Notes: generated by a model not told the origin, from the letters alone. A stretch of DNA of 64,000 nucleotides from Metallyticus violacea (GCA_030762175.1 CM060831.1:79949001-80013000), one strand, 5' to 3'. Positions 35,467-47,206 are shown, counted from the stretch's first letter. Numbers and translations: made by a program.

Positions 35467-35825
35467 GTTAGTAACCTTGTTTTTAATTGCATCCTAACAA
35501 TACGCAGCGCCATCTGGATTTGTATAAAACAACAAAATATGGTCTAGAGGGCTTAGAAAAAATAAATAAAAAAATATGGGAAAAAATCTGAAGTTCGACT
35601 CCCTGATTACATCGTTTTGGCAGTGAGCTCGCAATTTCTTATACGAATAAGTTGGACTTTATTATATGTAGAACAATAAAAGTTTATTAAGGTAAACTTT
35701 ATAAAGTAAGACTTGACAACTGTGAATACCAGAAATATTTGAGTCGGCCTGTCCAATAAGTACAACTTAATTAAGTAATACTTATTAACCATTAAGTATT
35801 ATAACCAAGACTATGAATACCGGCC

Positions 35826-36134
35826 TGAGTTTACCACTGAATACTTGCGATCACGAAATCTAAACTATACAAGAAAATATGCGCTCATTCTTCTGTAACT
35901 CATCTTGCTGTAATAATGTGTACATCCACTTTCTGGCAAGTTTTTATTACTTTATAAATGTGTGTGCTGCTAAGGAAGTTTAACTCCCCTTTCCAACATG
36001 TAATACGAAAATCACAGGAGTTGATGGATTGAAAAGACTTGGAGATTTGTACATGTTTTGCGAACACAGCAGGATTTTATATATATTTATATAAATATAT
36101 ATATACGAAATAGATGTATAATTATTTTACTTAC
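35826..36134. other. Spacer, nothing recognised
   Basis: AT-rich with a short palindromic AT stretch at 36077-36104. Confidence 0.4.
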
Positions 36135-36194
36135 TGAGTTTAAAGCAGAGTATCCATTAGCAAACGTAGTCATAACAAACAATGCAGCCAACAT
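36135..36194 (-). CDS. Possible first exon of a secreted protein
   Basis: ATG at 36194-36192 opens 20 codons, MLAALFVMTTFANGYSALNS, ending at a consensus donor TCA|GTAAGT. The peptide looks like a secretion signal with a small-residue cleavage region. No following exon could be found to the left, where a Harbinger element lies, so this may be a chance match. Confidence 0.3.
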
Positions 36195-36244
36195 AAGTTT
36201 CGTATTTGTAAAATACCTAAACGTTAACTAATCCAAACTGTACT

Positions 36245-36766
36245 AATCGCTTAAACTACTGGATGCACTTGCCGAATGTCTTCCACCAGTCCTGATGCCA
36301 CAAGAATTCACAAATGTGGACATTCACTTTGCCCCGTCTAATGCCCCTCCTAGACAAAGGTTCTCCAGGGGGCAACGACGTTATTAGTGTGACAGTTTGT
36401 CACGGGTCCTCATAATGCATTGAGTAGTTGACAGATGAGCTGCAAATCGGCCTGCCATTTACCCACAATAACCTCCTCAGGCAGCTGTATGAATCGTTTT
36501 GGTAAACTCTACGCGCTGCTTAAATTGAACAGCATGTTGGCGTTTCTCCCGTTATTTGGTCAAATTTCCATCCTTACTTCATTGTCTCCATGTCGATCAT
36601 CCCGAGAATCTAGGTGCTGTTTATAACCTGGTCCGCGATGAAATTTGCGTAGTCCAATTTTGCATTCGTCGATTTGAACGATGTGAACGGGACCTGCACT
36701 TTTTCCCTGGCCGTGTGTTAAGTGTCCATGGACAGTATACATTACATAAAATAATGTACACAACAT
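36245..36766 (-). pseudogene. Merlin (IS1016-like) transposase remnant
   Basis: VQIDECKIGLRKFHRG (36640-36700 region) matches the VEIDES.FGKRKYHRG block with the first catalytic Asp of Merlin transposases. Further on, in shifted frames, come PVTNCHTNNVVAPWR (family PETGAHTN.VE..WR) and RRGIRRGKVNVHICEFLWHQ..KTFGKCI (family C-terminal YL.EFMWR..). The order and spacing fit; stops and frameshifts show it is dead. Confidence 0.62.
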
Positions 36767-36919
36767 TCACAGCATTTAAATATCACAATAAGACACAAAT
36801 GCATTCTGTTCATTATGCAAATATTTTCTGACCCAGATTCATTCTTACAGGTTCATATTATCCTCATTACAGTTTGGTAGTGGTGGTGGTATCGGAGGGG
36901 GTATTGGAGAGAATTTTGA

Positions 36920-37500
36920 AGAACTTCAGTCATTGGCTTATTGTGCCACCCCCAAGTATTCCAAATTCCGTGTTTTTATAAGATCCAGAACCTTACTTCC
37001 TATAAGGAGATCATCCATTTTAAGATATGGTTGTAGGTCGGAGAGTTGATATCTTTTTCCCTCCAGGGTTTCACACTCAAGGAGTAAATGCTTCGCAGTC
37101 TCGTGAGATTGGCCACAAAGTCTACAAATGGGCTCTCCCTGGAAGAGTTTCGTTTTCTGGAGATGTTTCCTAAATTGACCATGTCCAGCAATTAATCCCA
37201 CAGTTCTCCTTAATTTTTTCATTCCCAACATCAGGAGCGTTCTGACGAGTGTGGTATTAGGCCCACTGACAAGGCTTTTCCCAAGGGCTTGCCCTGGATA
37301 TTTGGACCAGCGTATTTTGTTTCTCTCTGGCTCATACTTTAATTGTTGTCCTTACTGTGGACTTACAGGCTGATTCCGGTCCTATTAAGGGGCTAGATGC
37401 TCCTTTCTTGGTCAATTTATCCGCTGCTTCATTCCTTATCACTCCTCTGTGACCTGGTACCCACCTCAATTCAATAGATTTGCTGTTCGACAGGACTTTA
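36920..37500 (-). pseudogene. Non-LTR retrotransposon, RNase H and C-terminal end
   Basis: On the minus strand IELRWVPGHRGVIRNEAADKL (about 37415-37475) is the end of a LINE RNase H domain. After one frameshift, LRRTVGLIAGHGQFRKHL and CRLCGQSHETAKHLLLECE (36938-37231) give the cysteine/histidine C-terminal domain of R1/jockey-type ORF2. The protein ends at 36938. Everything upstream of RNase H is missing, the usual 5' truncation. Confidence 0.82.
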
Positions 37501-38113
37501 TTAAACGAAACTTTGCATATCCGCTACTTCTGCATACAGCGTTATTCACATTCATTGGCTGGTGTTAATGATGCGCATTCATTTTTTTTTTGTCATCTGT
37601 TCAACAATGAAGGCTTCAAACATTTCCAGAATCGATATATTGTCGCTGCGCCTCCAAAACCCGCTATGTGCACCTTAACACAATTTTCAGGAGACACATA
37701 AAACGCCATGAATTTTAACTGCTTGCTTTTACTACTTGTTACTACTATTCCTATGCATTTCTTGAAATACTTAATTGTTTACGAGTTCTACAAAATATTT
37801 CCATTTAAAGACCGAAAATGACAAACATTACAGATTTTACTGCACATAGCATGTTTTAGCTACGCCAAATTCCAACACTTATTATGCTGTGTAAAATATT
37901 AGTACTCAAACGCATCTTATGAGTTAGATATTATACATTTGTTCAAAGTGTATAGAAATTTAATCAATTACACAAATGACACCGTCTATAATATCATCAT
38001 ACAATGCCTGTATCAAAGGTAAACGTGATCCTCAGTTCCCATATTGTCAGCTGATTGTAAGATGAACATTATTGCGGCAATTTCTGTCGCATTGCAACTA
38101 TGAATCATACTGA

Positions 38114-38162
<49 letters not shown>

Positions 38163-38689
38163 TTTTATCTTTAATGTTGGCATTGTATTAACAACTAATA
38201 GAAATTTGATCTCCAACCTGGATTATAATGTGTAGTAAGTAATTCATGTGGTAACAGTGAAAGTACAGCAGATTTAAATAATATTTTATTAATAACATAT
38301 ATTTATATGTAATGAATACTACATTTTTCTCTCAAAACACAACAATTACAACAAAAGATCGTGGAAGTGAAATGCAAGTCGCGGCGAAATTTGATTACCA
38401 ATACAAATTGCTGCTATTCAATAGTAAGTTTCCTGTAAAAGTAAAGTTTGCAATGTTAAAATATTATTTTTACATAAACATATCATCGTATAATAAATAT
38501 ATACTAAACAATGTTCCTCGTTTAAATCAAACAAAACAAGTGTTAATTTATTCATAATGATGCAGGTTTTAATCATTAACAACAAAAAAATGTAATATAG
38601 CAGGACTTAAAATACAAAATAAGTTACTACCAGCATACAAACAGTGTAATCATTAAATTATTTTATATTTGTTTCAGATTAAATTAGTC
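37501..38689. other. AT-rich spacer with ATT microsatellite
   Basis: Holds (ATT)n at 38115-38161; otherwise no recognised feature. Confidence 0.45.
38115..38161. repeat. (ATT)n microsatellite
   Basis: About 15 uninterrupted ATT units. Confidence 0.97.
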
Positions 38690-38980
38690 ATGCTTCAGGT
38701 TGTCGTAGAACAGTGATGGTCTTCAGAAGGCTTTCAAATTTACTGAGATCAACTTTCATCTGCTCAGTATATAGGACTTGCGCTCCTTTTATTTATGTTG
38801 TTTCTTCGTTTTGGAAGCGGCTGCCAGAGATCCATGTAGTCTTGTATAATGTCTCCTTCTATGTACGTTAATGCTCTTAGGTCTACCACTGCGGGATCGC
38901 CTACTTTCCTCCCTGGCCTGATTGATTGAAAATTGAACTCCTGTTTTAAGCTACGATCTACATAATGCATAACATATGGC
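38690..38980 (-). pseudogene. Transposon-associated domain fragment, family not assigned
   Basis: EFNFQSIRPGRKVGDPAVVD and LRALTYIEG, with LPKRRN further on, match a motif order (RPGRK.GDP.V.DLRAL.Y ... LP.R) that I recall from repetitive, probably transposon-encoded proteins of insects and cnidarians. The expected continuation (KVDLSKFESLLK) can be read to 38690 through a break. I cannot name the superfamily. Confidence 0.4.
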
Positions 38981-40880
38981 TGGTTATTATACTTGTTTCT
39001 TCTTGTCCCTCTATTCTTGTTACATAGTCAGCAGGTGAATGCAATGGTGGAGTGAATGGAGTTCTAGAGTGGAACGCACTGAACCTCCATTGTTGTACGC
39101 CTTTTCTCGAGTATCAACTGCTTAATTTTTGTTTGAATTTTGGAAATATTAGCCAGGGTATTCGCCAGGACTCCATTTTTGTTCTGATATCGCATTCATA
39201 AGAAATAAGGATAATCTTCTTGTAATTGACGTTTAACTTTATAAAGTCAACAAGACATGACGTGAACTCATTTGATGTTACCTTTCTTTCGCCTTCATGC
39301 CATATATATATAGTGAAATTCTTTATTGTTAGTGACATATATTGTGAAGTTACGTATGTACTTTCAATTTCTGACTATAATATTGCTTCGGTCCTAATAA
39401 TTTGGGGCAAGTCCGACACTCTGTTATGTCCATAGCTCAAGGACGCTGAAATTTGCCTGAAAACTACAAGCTAATTCTATGAGGACACAAAATGTCTTAA
39501 CTACACGTATCTTGGATGATAAGCACATTAGTATCAAGAAACAAAAGCAGTTTTGATTTTTTAAATTATAAATCTTTCCTTTGCAGTTTTGGTGGCTATT
39601 GCTGATGCTGTCTTTGTTTTATAACCACAGAAGTTGAAGCTTATGGTTTATCTAACGATTCAAATGTTTTTTTAAAAAAAAATCCAAATTTGGAAGTGGT
39701 TCTGAACATGCCTGATTCAAAGAAATGCCGGATGATGACGATGAAGCAATATCTTACGGTATATCAGTTTTCGTAATTGTGTGGAAGTCAGGGAGTGAAT
39801 ATTTGGATGAGTGTCTAAACACCCCATTGTGGCACCATTCAGTGGCTTACGTTAGTTGCAAACAGGCACAAGTTGGGAAACACTTTTGGAACGGATCAAC
39901 AATGGTGAGTAGGGGGAGTGCGGAAGTATGGATGATGTGTCAACCAAGAATTCGGTTAATCTTAATGGATGACGTGTAGACTTTCTTCTCCGCCCACTCA
40001 CTGCTCCTTTGATGGTGTCTTAATGCTGGGGTTTTCACAATGCTCCGGCTAATGTTAAGCTGGTATTTTGGAAACAACTTTCTTGTTTCAAGGGAAAAGG
40101 AGATGGAAAGATGGCTGTGGATAGAATACACGATAACAGCCTTGATTTATTCATTTGCTCTGAGTGTCTCAGGGTTCACAATTTGGAAATGTTTTCTTGA
40201 GGAAGTCTTAAAAAGTTCTTAGAAGCGCCGGCACTGAGCTAACACGAACTTTTGTCGCTCACCACTACAGCAGTTTTGATAAGGAACGTACTCTGCACCA
40301 GATTTTCGTCATTTCTGCTAATAAATGACATTGCCTAATAACTGACTACAGACGGACAATACTTAATTATTCGAAAAGGTTCTTCCCGTAGGTAGCTTTT
40401 CTGCTAGCTCGCTTTCACTTGTTTTCCTGTACTGTTCTGTTCTAACCTTCTCTCGTATACTGTACCTCTAACAAACAACGCTGCTTTCCAGTGCAACCTT
40501 CAAAACTTAGGATATGATGCTGGTCCGCTCCTCTAAAAGAATTCTTAAGACTCCTCACCCCAACAAAAGTAACGGTCTTAGGCGACTTTGTACAAGTGAT
40601 TACAAAGGGAACGACAGGTCACTTGCCCTGCCTAACATAAAGGAACCTTGGATGTTTATTGCTTCTCTGGCAAGAAAGCTCTGCAGCAAACATTTTGGTA
40701 ATTCTATTGAATGGAACCTACGTACATTTCAAATATACACTGTGAGACATGTGTGCTGAGGAAAATATATGAAATAAATATGTAAGTTTAATCTAGGCAA
40801 CAATGCATAATGTGCGCACATACGCTTAATTCAGACGGTGATAATTGCCTAGAGGGTTCGAGTCCGGGAAGGTCCCCATC
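38981..40880. other. Unassigned region
   Basis: Several 60-85 codon frames on both strands (39725-39979, 40040-40222, 40514-40759) without recognisable similarity. A donor-like ATG|GTGAGT at 39903 follows one frame, but no partner exon was found. Confidence 0.35.
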
Positions 40881-41010
40881 TCATTGGCCACATTCTGTCA
40901 GAAACTTGGTACCTGAAAAGGCTATATTCCACTATTGTTTATCAAGAGCCAGACAAATAGTTGGCTGTTGTTTTGGCATTGCGCATATTACTTCAACCAC
41001 TTCAACTTAA
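40881..41010 (+). pseudogene. Second Harbinger-like transposase scrap
   Basis: PEKAIFHYCLSRARQIVGCC and FGIA resemble the NYRLSRARRVVENAFGIL block around the third catalytic acidic residue of PIF/Harbinger transposases of a lineage different from the 32097 element. Only this block is visible. Confidence 0.45.
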
Positions 41011-41039
41011 TTTTGATTTTTGTGTCTTCGTAGTAAAAT

Positions 41040-42250
41040 GCTGAACACAAAACTAGTGTGATGTTAGCAGGAGTAGGTGACATTGCATCAGAACGAATAA
41101 AATTAGTCATTGAAGAAGAGATGAAGAGAAAAGTGGATATCACCTATCTCATCGATAGAAACGATCGCGATTATGGTTTTAAAACATTTAAACAGAATAT
41201 TTACAAAGGAGAATATATATCTTGAAATAAATATATTAAAAAGGAATATCAGGACATTGAAGAACAGAGCAAATTCCGCGCTGGTGAATATTGTGCAGAT
41301 AATTTATTCTGGCTCTTCCAAATAACAGAAAAGAAGAAAACTACCAAAAGGACCCACATTTAGTATTCATAAATCTATAAAAGAGTTACGATAAAGTTTC
41401 ACTGTAGAAATTATTTGTGATTCTGAAAACATTAAGAATGAGTGTCTTGCTAGCTCAGGCTATAAGATCACTGTAAAAGAATCTGATGACAGATATAAAA
41501 GTAGGACAAAGAATATCTAAAGGTATGAGACAGGTCTGTGCACTGTCGTCCACTTTAAACAAGTTCCAAGAAGGTTGGAGAAAAATGTCAAGGAATGGGA
41601 ATCCATGTTGAAATAAAACTATGCACTCTGCATTTTGCGGACGATAAGATTGTTTTAGGACAGAGTCTCAAATGTAAAATATATGATAAGGAGACTTAAA
41701 GAGCAAGTAGAAATTGCAAATAAAATTGAAAAGAACAACCAACGGTTGTTTTGGTCTAAATTTAATAAATTTTAATTGCAAATAATGTCATAAAAGAATG
41801 TCAATATCTAGAAACAATAATTATCAAGACATTTACCTATGAAATAGAGATTTAGCAAAGAATATTTCAAGAAAAGATTCTGGAAATAACTTTGAAGGAC
41901 AAAACACCTATAGTATTAATAAATCATTTATCTCAGACAACAGACATCGCACAAATACCTACCAAAAGCAAATGACAATGGGGTGGTCACGTCGCAAGAA
42001 TGCAAGACCTGCAAGATCTCCATGTGGGACCCCCGGATAGGACAAATAACACAAGGCAGACCCAGAAGAAGATGGACAGACTGGTCAAGAGTAGCAAGAG
42101 GAAGAGAAAAATGGAAATCTCTCGAGAAGCAACTAGTGCAGTGAGAAATGCTAGTAGAATAGCTCACCACGTTAGAAAAAAGTGAGTTTTCCGTACTTGT
42201 TAGGAGGCCTTTGCCCTTAAGGGACACAATAGGCTACCTTTATCTTTTAT
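41040..42250 (+). pseudogene. RTE-type LINE remnant
   Basis: Through many stops: an EQSKFRAGEYCADNLFWL-like start (family EF R.GRS..D..F.L), HLVFINL.K.YDKV, KGMRQVCALSS in place of GVRQGC.LSP, LHFADDKIVL (the F/Y-ADD box), and near the end MGWSRRKNARP and GRPRRRWTDWSRVARGREKW (family GHV.RM ... GRPR.RW.D). This order is that of non-LTR reverse transcriptases of RTE type. Confidence 0.72.
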
Positions 42251-42379
42251 TCAAAGAAAAGAAATGTAATCGGGCTTTAAACTAAATTCATTGAAGCATG
42301 GTATTGCAACGTTACAGTTATCGCATATAAAACAATAATTGACATTTGATTGTGAGGGTGGTATATCGCTCTATCTACA

Positions 42380-42720
42380 CAGCAGAGATGGATTACTTAT
42401 AAGGGTCGGCGAGAATTTCTAGATGGAATAGAGTTCTCAATTAAAGCATATCAGAAATAATGAAGGTAGACGAAAATCTAGTTATTTTTTAATGTGTGGA
42501 AAGCAAAGAGCTGATATGATATGAGTATGTCCGAATTATGGAGTAAGAAGGACTACATAAAGTAACAATGATTTTGAATCCGTCTGAGAGAGAATGAAGA
42601 GGTAGACCTAGGCATACAGTTGTGAAATAGTGCTATGACTAGTCGTGGAATGGAGGTTAGCCAGTGGCATTACAAATGTAAATGGGGTTTGAGAACCGGA
42701 AGACGGAGGTAACAGACAAA
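42380..42720 (+). pseudogene. Another LINE ORF2 C-terminus
   Basis: WYEYVRIM-like, HKVTMILNPSERE, RGRPRHTV and, further on, MTSRGMEVSQWHYKCKWGL followed by RTGRRR resemble the last 90 residues of a LINE ORF2 family (GHVQRM...GRRRRGRPR..W...M..R.L....W..R..WR...GRRR). Distinct from the preceding copy; no catalytic region retained. Confidence 0.6.
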
Positions 42721-43029
42721 AGGATTGCCCATATAACACCTTGGCATCTTTCCTTGCGTTAAGTATATACTTTAGAACTCATGCTCACACCATTTTGCTA
42801 TTTACAAATCTTTATCATTGCCTCCAGTGGAACATATATCCATAAAGTGTTGATTGCGCTCGTCGTCAATCCACAACCGCAAGACACCCGAAGTGTGACA
42901 GCTTGGTGTGCTTAGCACTACTTGAGCAGCGCACCCGACTACTGGCAGGGCTGGAGCAACAACATTACCAATAACAAATATGAATATCTCCTCACCCAGT
43001 TAAGTTAGGTAGCTCTAAATTAAATGTGA
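42721..43029. other. Spacer, nothing recognised
   Basis: No coding similarity seen. Confidence 0.4.
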
Positions 43030-44200
43030 TGCCATATACTGAAAGTATTGAGCAACAATTTTTAAACCTCTCAATGTTTATTTTTTAGATAAACCAAGTA
43101 CATCATCGTAATCACTTTTCAACTTAGTCTCCAGTTTTTGCATATATTTTCCCCATCGTTCTGCAAGTATGAAAATACCCTTACGATAGAACTCCGTTCC
43201 AGCTGCTCGAAGACACTGACGCACTGCCTTCCGAATATCCTCCACCGTCTCGTAGTGTTGGCCTAGTATCTGTTCCTGAACAGAACAAAAAATATGGGTG
43301 TCGGAAAGTGCCAAGTCGGGACTGTAGGGAGGATGTGGAAGAGTTTCCTACCCAAATGTTCTGATCTTCTCTATTGTGACACGGGCAGTGTGAGGATGCG
43401 CATTATCCTGTTGCAGAATGATCTTCTTTCCAAGGCGCTTATCGCGCAATGCACGACGGAGCTTCCAAAGTGTCTGGATAGAGCGGGCAGCATTTATGGT
43501 TTGTCCAGGTTCAAGAAAATCAACCAGAATGCAACCTTGAGCATCCCAGAAGACGCTACTCATAGCCTTCCCAGTAGATCGTACTGTCTTCGCTTTCTTC
43601 TTCGATGACGAATCCAAATGGTGCCATTCCACACTCTGGTGTTATGTTTCAGGTTCGTAATGATGGAACCAGCTTTCATGCCTGTCACAATACTCGTCAA
43701 AAATCATCACCTTCATTTTGAAATCTCTGAAGATGGTTTTGGCTGATGATTATTCTCTGAAGTTTGAGGTCTTCGGTCAATAAAAGTGGGACCCAACGGG
43801 CACACACTTTTCGATAACCTAAGTCTTTTATAATTTCTTGCCCCGCACTATGTCCTACTGCAAGTTTTGCAGCGATTTCATCCACAGCGATACGCCTATC
43901 TTCTCTAATGAGCTCATCAACTCTTTCTTTGTTGCAGTTCGCGGGCGACCGCTACGAGGCTCATCTTGGATACTCGTTTTCCCATCTTTGAAATGTTTCA
44001 CCCATCTCCTAACACTGCTAGCATTCATGCAGACGTCTTTATAGGCACGTTGAAGTTTGGGGTGAATTTCAGCAGCAGATTTTCCCTCTTAAACAAGGAA
44101 GTCAATGACAATACGCTGTCGAAAGAAAACATTGATGATCGCCATTTTGGAAATACTGTCTATGGTTACGTGATAGAAGCTAATGACGTCACAATAAGGC
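43030..44200 (-). mobile_element. mariner, near full length, inactivated
   Basis: From ATG at 44145 the transposase reads MAIINVFFRQRIVIDFLV, EIHPKLQRAY, VRRWVKHFKDGKTS and EPRSGRPRT, then after frameshifts SSVFWDAQGCILVDFLEPGQ, QQDNAHPHTA and PPYSPDLALSD. The last two catalytic Asps are 34 residues apart, with one in-frame TAG between them. The C-terminus reads FYRKGIFILAERWGKYMQ. Terminal repeats are poorly conserved (possibly AATGTGATGCCAT near 43020 and its partner near 44180), so limits are approximate. Confidence 0.85.
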
Positions 44201-45193
44201 AACATGTGTTATAAAGTCAGTAGATTACGATCCTGCAGTCCTTTTTGTTACACGGTTGGAATTCGAATTCAAACAATGGGTTGCTCACGACTTTCAGTAT
44301 GACTTTCGTACTCTGACTTGTGATTATGCCATTTCACAAAACTTTATATATTGTCATACCACGCACTTGAGTTACAATGTTCATTGTTACAAAACTTGGA
44401 GAGTCTCTACACAAGATGATAGGTTTTTAATGAGTTTATTTTCTACGAGGTAGCTGCAGGTTTAGAAGAAATTAAATAGATAACGCAAAGCAACACAATT
44501 TTAATTTGTTTGAGCTACCAAACTGGAGATTTTGCATATTTGAGGATCGTAGATTTGGTTCAAAACACTCAGGTTTGTAACACCGAGAGAAGAGCTTTCA
44601 ATTTCCCATAACAACTCCATTTTGAGAAGCACAATCCTTCTTTGCTCCGCGGCGACTCCTGTCCGCACGATTTCCTTTACAGATGACAGTACCTCATGTA
44701 GAGGAGTTTGCGATCTTCTCACTTATCACTTGTCCTCACGAACCTGGGAGCATCTTATTCAAGACCTTCGCAAGTCTCAAAAAAAAAAAAAAAAAAAAAG
44801 TCTAGTGTTTTACCGGGATATTGATTGCCATATCTCTCGGCTAACAGCTACGAACGTTAATCATTAGATCCGGAAGGCATCTTATGAAGAATAACAGTGT
44901 GCAATGTATTATTATTTATTATAATATTATTGTTCTGTATTGTGGCAAATACATTATCGTATTTTCCTGTCCCCAATTATTATTGCTGTGCAGGAAGTTA
45001 TGTTATGTAAATAGTCCGTTGAAAGCGGCGGTTGGATGTCGATATTTGAAATTCTGAATCTAAATGGTGGATTGAGCCATCTTATCACTATAGTAGTTTG
45101 AAAAACGGTTAAGAAATGCTTCAGTCGGAGGATAACCATTCGAGAAGACAGATGTGTCAGTGCTACATCTCTCTTCTCTCACTAAGCCAGTTA
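44201..45193. other. Spacer with an A-run, nothing recognised
   Basis: A run of about 20 A ends at 44799, which could be a retroposon tail, but no flanking duplication or family was recognised. Open frames here (for example 44501-44722 minus) resemble nothing known to me. Confidence 0.4.
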
Positions 45194-46445
45194 CGAGGGT
45201 AGGTCCATAAATTTCCGGCCTAGCCATTTTCTAGGTATGATAAAGACAAAAATTATATTTCACTTTTCAATATAGTTACCCTTTATTGCAATATACTTCT
45301 CATATCTTTGAATTAACATTTCAAACCCGCCCCCCAGTAAAATGGGCATAAATAGCATCCATCACTTCTTCGTCACACTTAAATTTCCTTCCTCCAAGGT
45401 TCTTCTTGAGTTATGAGAAGAGGAAATAATTACTGGGAGCTAGATTTTGGCTGTAGAGTGGATGATAGATCTCCTTGAAGTCACATTTCTTCACAGCTTC
45501 CTTTGCAACAAGAGTTGTGTGCACATGCGCGTTGTCGTGAAAAAGGCGTACACCACCACTCAGCTGTCATCGTCTTTTCTCTTTGATGTAAGCACGTAGT
45601 CTATACATTAGGCCAGCATAGCACTCTCCAATTACTGTGGTGTTCCTCTCCTTGAATTCAATGAAGAGTATTCCTTCACAATGCCAAAAGATTGTGGTCA
45701 TGATCTTCTTGGTTGACTGAGTGACCTTGGCCATTAGAGGCTGTGCTTCGCCACTCCATCGATTCTCTTTTGAACATGGAATCATGGGAGAGGACCATAG
45801 TTTCATCTGCTATAACAACGGTTTGCAGAACTTCTCTCTCGTTGCCACGACAGAGCTCCAAAAATGCCTGACTACAGATGACTCGTTGCTGCTTTTGTAC
45901 TGAGGAAAGAAGTCCACGCACCCATCTTGCACTAACCTTATTCGTGTTTAAATGTTCATGAATAATTCGAAGGACTGTTGTTTTAGAAAGGCCCAACCTT
46001 GCTGCTATTTCTGTAGCTTTGAGTCGCCGGTCTTCCACAATTTCTTCTTCCACATGAGTGACGTTTACAGGAGCGAGCACCTCCAAGGGCCGACCTGCAC
46101 CTCTTTGTCTTCAATGCTTTCTCAACCTATTTAAGAACATTTAGGCCAATCTTTTATGGTAGAATATGAGGGGGATGCTTCCCCATATACACCGTCCAAT
46201 CGCTGTTTAATTTCATTTGGAGCGAGTCCTTTTGTGAAGAACTTAATAACAGCTCGAAACTCCATTTTGAACATGCCACGATCATGTCACATGTCATTGC
46301 CTTCTTTATGCAACTATATCTGAACAACTGAACACAGTTACAGCTGCAATTATTTACTTAACAGATAAGGCATAACACCAGCTAAGGATATTCTGAAGGC
46401 GATAACCCTTATCAGCGATTCTGGAAACTTATGGACCTAACCTCG
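45194..46445 (-). mobile_element. mariner family CGAGGGTAGGTCC, copy 1 (full length, inactive)
   Basis: Terminal repeat CGAGGGTAGGTCCATAAATTTCC at the left and its inverse GGAAACTTATGGACCTAACCTCG at the right, flanked by TA on both sides. The minus-strand transposase includes ATEIAARLGLSKTTVLRIIH (helix-turn-helix), CRGNEREVLQT.V..DETMVL (first Asp), TIFWHCEGILFIEFKERN, and a broken region around the remaining Asps. Frameshifted between the two halves. It lies just downstream of the PGRP gene's last exon. Confidence 0.92.
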
Positions 46446-46943
46446 TATCTATCATGGAGAATTTGCACCACAGATACGTTAGTAATTGTCACACTTTTTG
46501 ATATCTAGCAAGGTTATAGTACATTTCATAATGTGACTTAGTGTATATCAAGAGTTTCCATTTAATAAAAGTCTTCTCACATGCATCAGCAAGTTCTATT
46601 ATGTGAACCTCTTAGAATTACGCCCTCATATGAAGATATTTGTAGGCAAAGCAGCCAGGTTCGTGAAAAAAAAATGTGTATTTTTTTTTCTTTTTTCATT
46701 TTTTTTTCTCTCTTAAATATAATTTTAACACGTATTATATTTGATTTTTTTTTATTAGTATGAAATTTTGCTGTAAACTTTCAGTTAATATTCCAGACAA
46801 TCCGTTATCATTTTACAAATCATCTTGTGCATTGTACATAGCAGTAGTAATGCCACAATCTTAAGGAATTTGGGGTAAAATAAAGAAGTAGGTACTGAAG
46901 ACTAAATATTGTGGTCAGCAGGAGTAAACACATAGGACCAGGC
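46446..46943 (-). other. Downstream flank and 3' UTR of the PGRP gene
   Basis: T-rich; contains a candidate polyadenylation signal at 46751-46756. Confidence 0.45.
46751..46756 (-). terminator. Candidate polyadenylation signal of the PGRP gene
   Basis: AATAAA on the minus strand about 190 nt after the PGRP stop codon. Confidence 0.4.
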
Positions 46944-47128
46944 TTAAGGTTGAGGGGACCAATCGGGCCATGTAGTTATTTCTTGATAGAGTGCAAGGCC
47001 GGGGCTGGCTGTTGCAGTAACCTGGCGTGCACCTAGAACCTTGAAGTCCTCAGCCACTGCTCCCATGCTTACTCCGCATTGAAGTAATTTCTTTGTTGCT
47101 TCCAACTGTGCTGGTGGCGGGGGTGCAT
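46944..47128 (-). CDS. Peptidoglycan recognition protein, exon 4 (last)
   Basis: Encodes residues 125-185 and the stop. It opens at TTTTGCTGCAG|AT, completing the split codon left by exon 3 (G|AT, Asp125). Landmarks are LEATKKLLQCGV, the helix before the active-site loop; LGARQVTATASPG, where amidase PGRPs have GHR..(x)..CPG; and the closing LYQEITTWPDW. Thus two zinc ligands of amidase PGRPs are replaced, His by Ala158 and Cys by Ser166. The fold signature is otherwise complete. The acceptor's upstream sequence is an (ATT)n microsatellite. Confidence 0.88.
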
Positions 47129-47134
47129 CTGCAG

Positions 47135-47137
47135 CAA

Positions 47138-47194
<57 letters not shown>

Positions 47195-47206
47195 CATCAT
47201 CATCAT
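47135..47206. repeat. (AAT)n(CAT)n microsatellite at the PGRP exon 4 acceptor
   Basis: About 18 AAT units followed by four CAT units, beginning 7 bp from exon 4. On the coding strand it is (ATG)n(ATT)n running into TTTTGCTGCAG. Confidence 0.97.

Larger units (their letters stand above)
32097..35825 (+). mobile_element. PIF/Harbinger DNA transposon, end to end
   Basis: Inverted termini GGATGGTATTCATAGTC (32097) and GGCCGGTATTCATAGTC (reverse complement of 35809-35825) are flanked by TAA at 32094-32096 and TGA at 35826-35828, compatible with a mutated 3-bp duplication. Between them are two convergent multi-exon genes, a HARBI1-type transposase (plus) and a Myb/SANT-like protein (minus), meeting at a T-rich stretch near 33930-33990. 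A second, inner inverted pair carrying GGTATTCA lies at 32219-32240 and 35711-35732. Confidence 0.88.

Noticed and set aside
37709..37822. MNFNCLLLLLVTTIP.. signal-like plus-strand frame
   Set aside because: Only 38 codons, AT-rich, no donor site or following exon.
40855..40880. B-box-like GGTTCGAGTCC suggesting a tRNA or SINE
   Set aside because: No A box at the right distance and no pairing stems; left unannotated.
44501..44722. Minus-strand frame of 73 codons near an A-run
   Set aside because: No similarity recognised and no duplication flanking the A-run; could be an unknown repeat.
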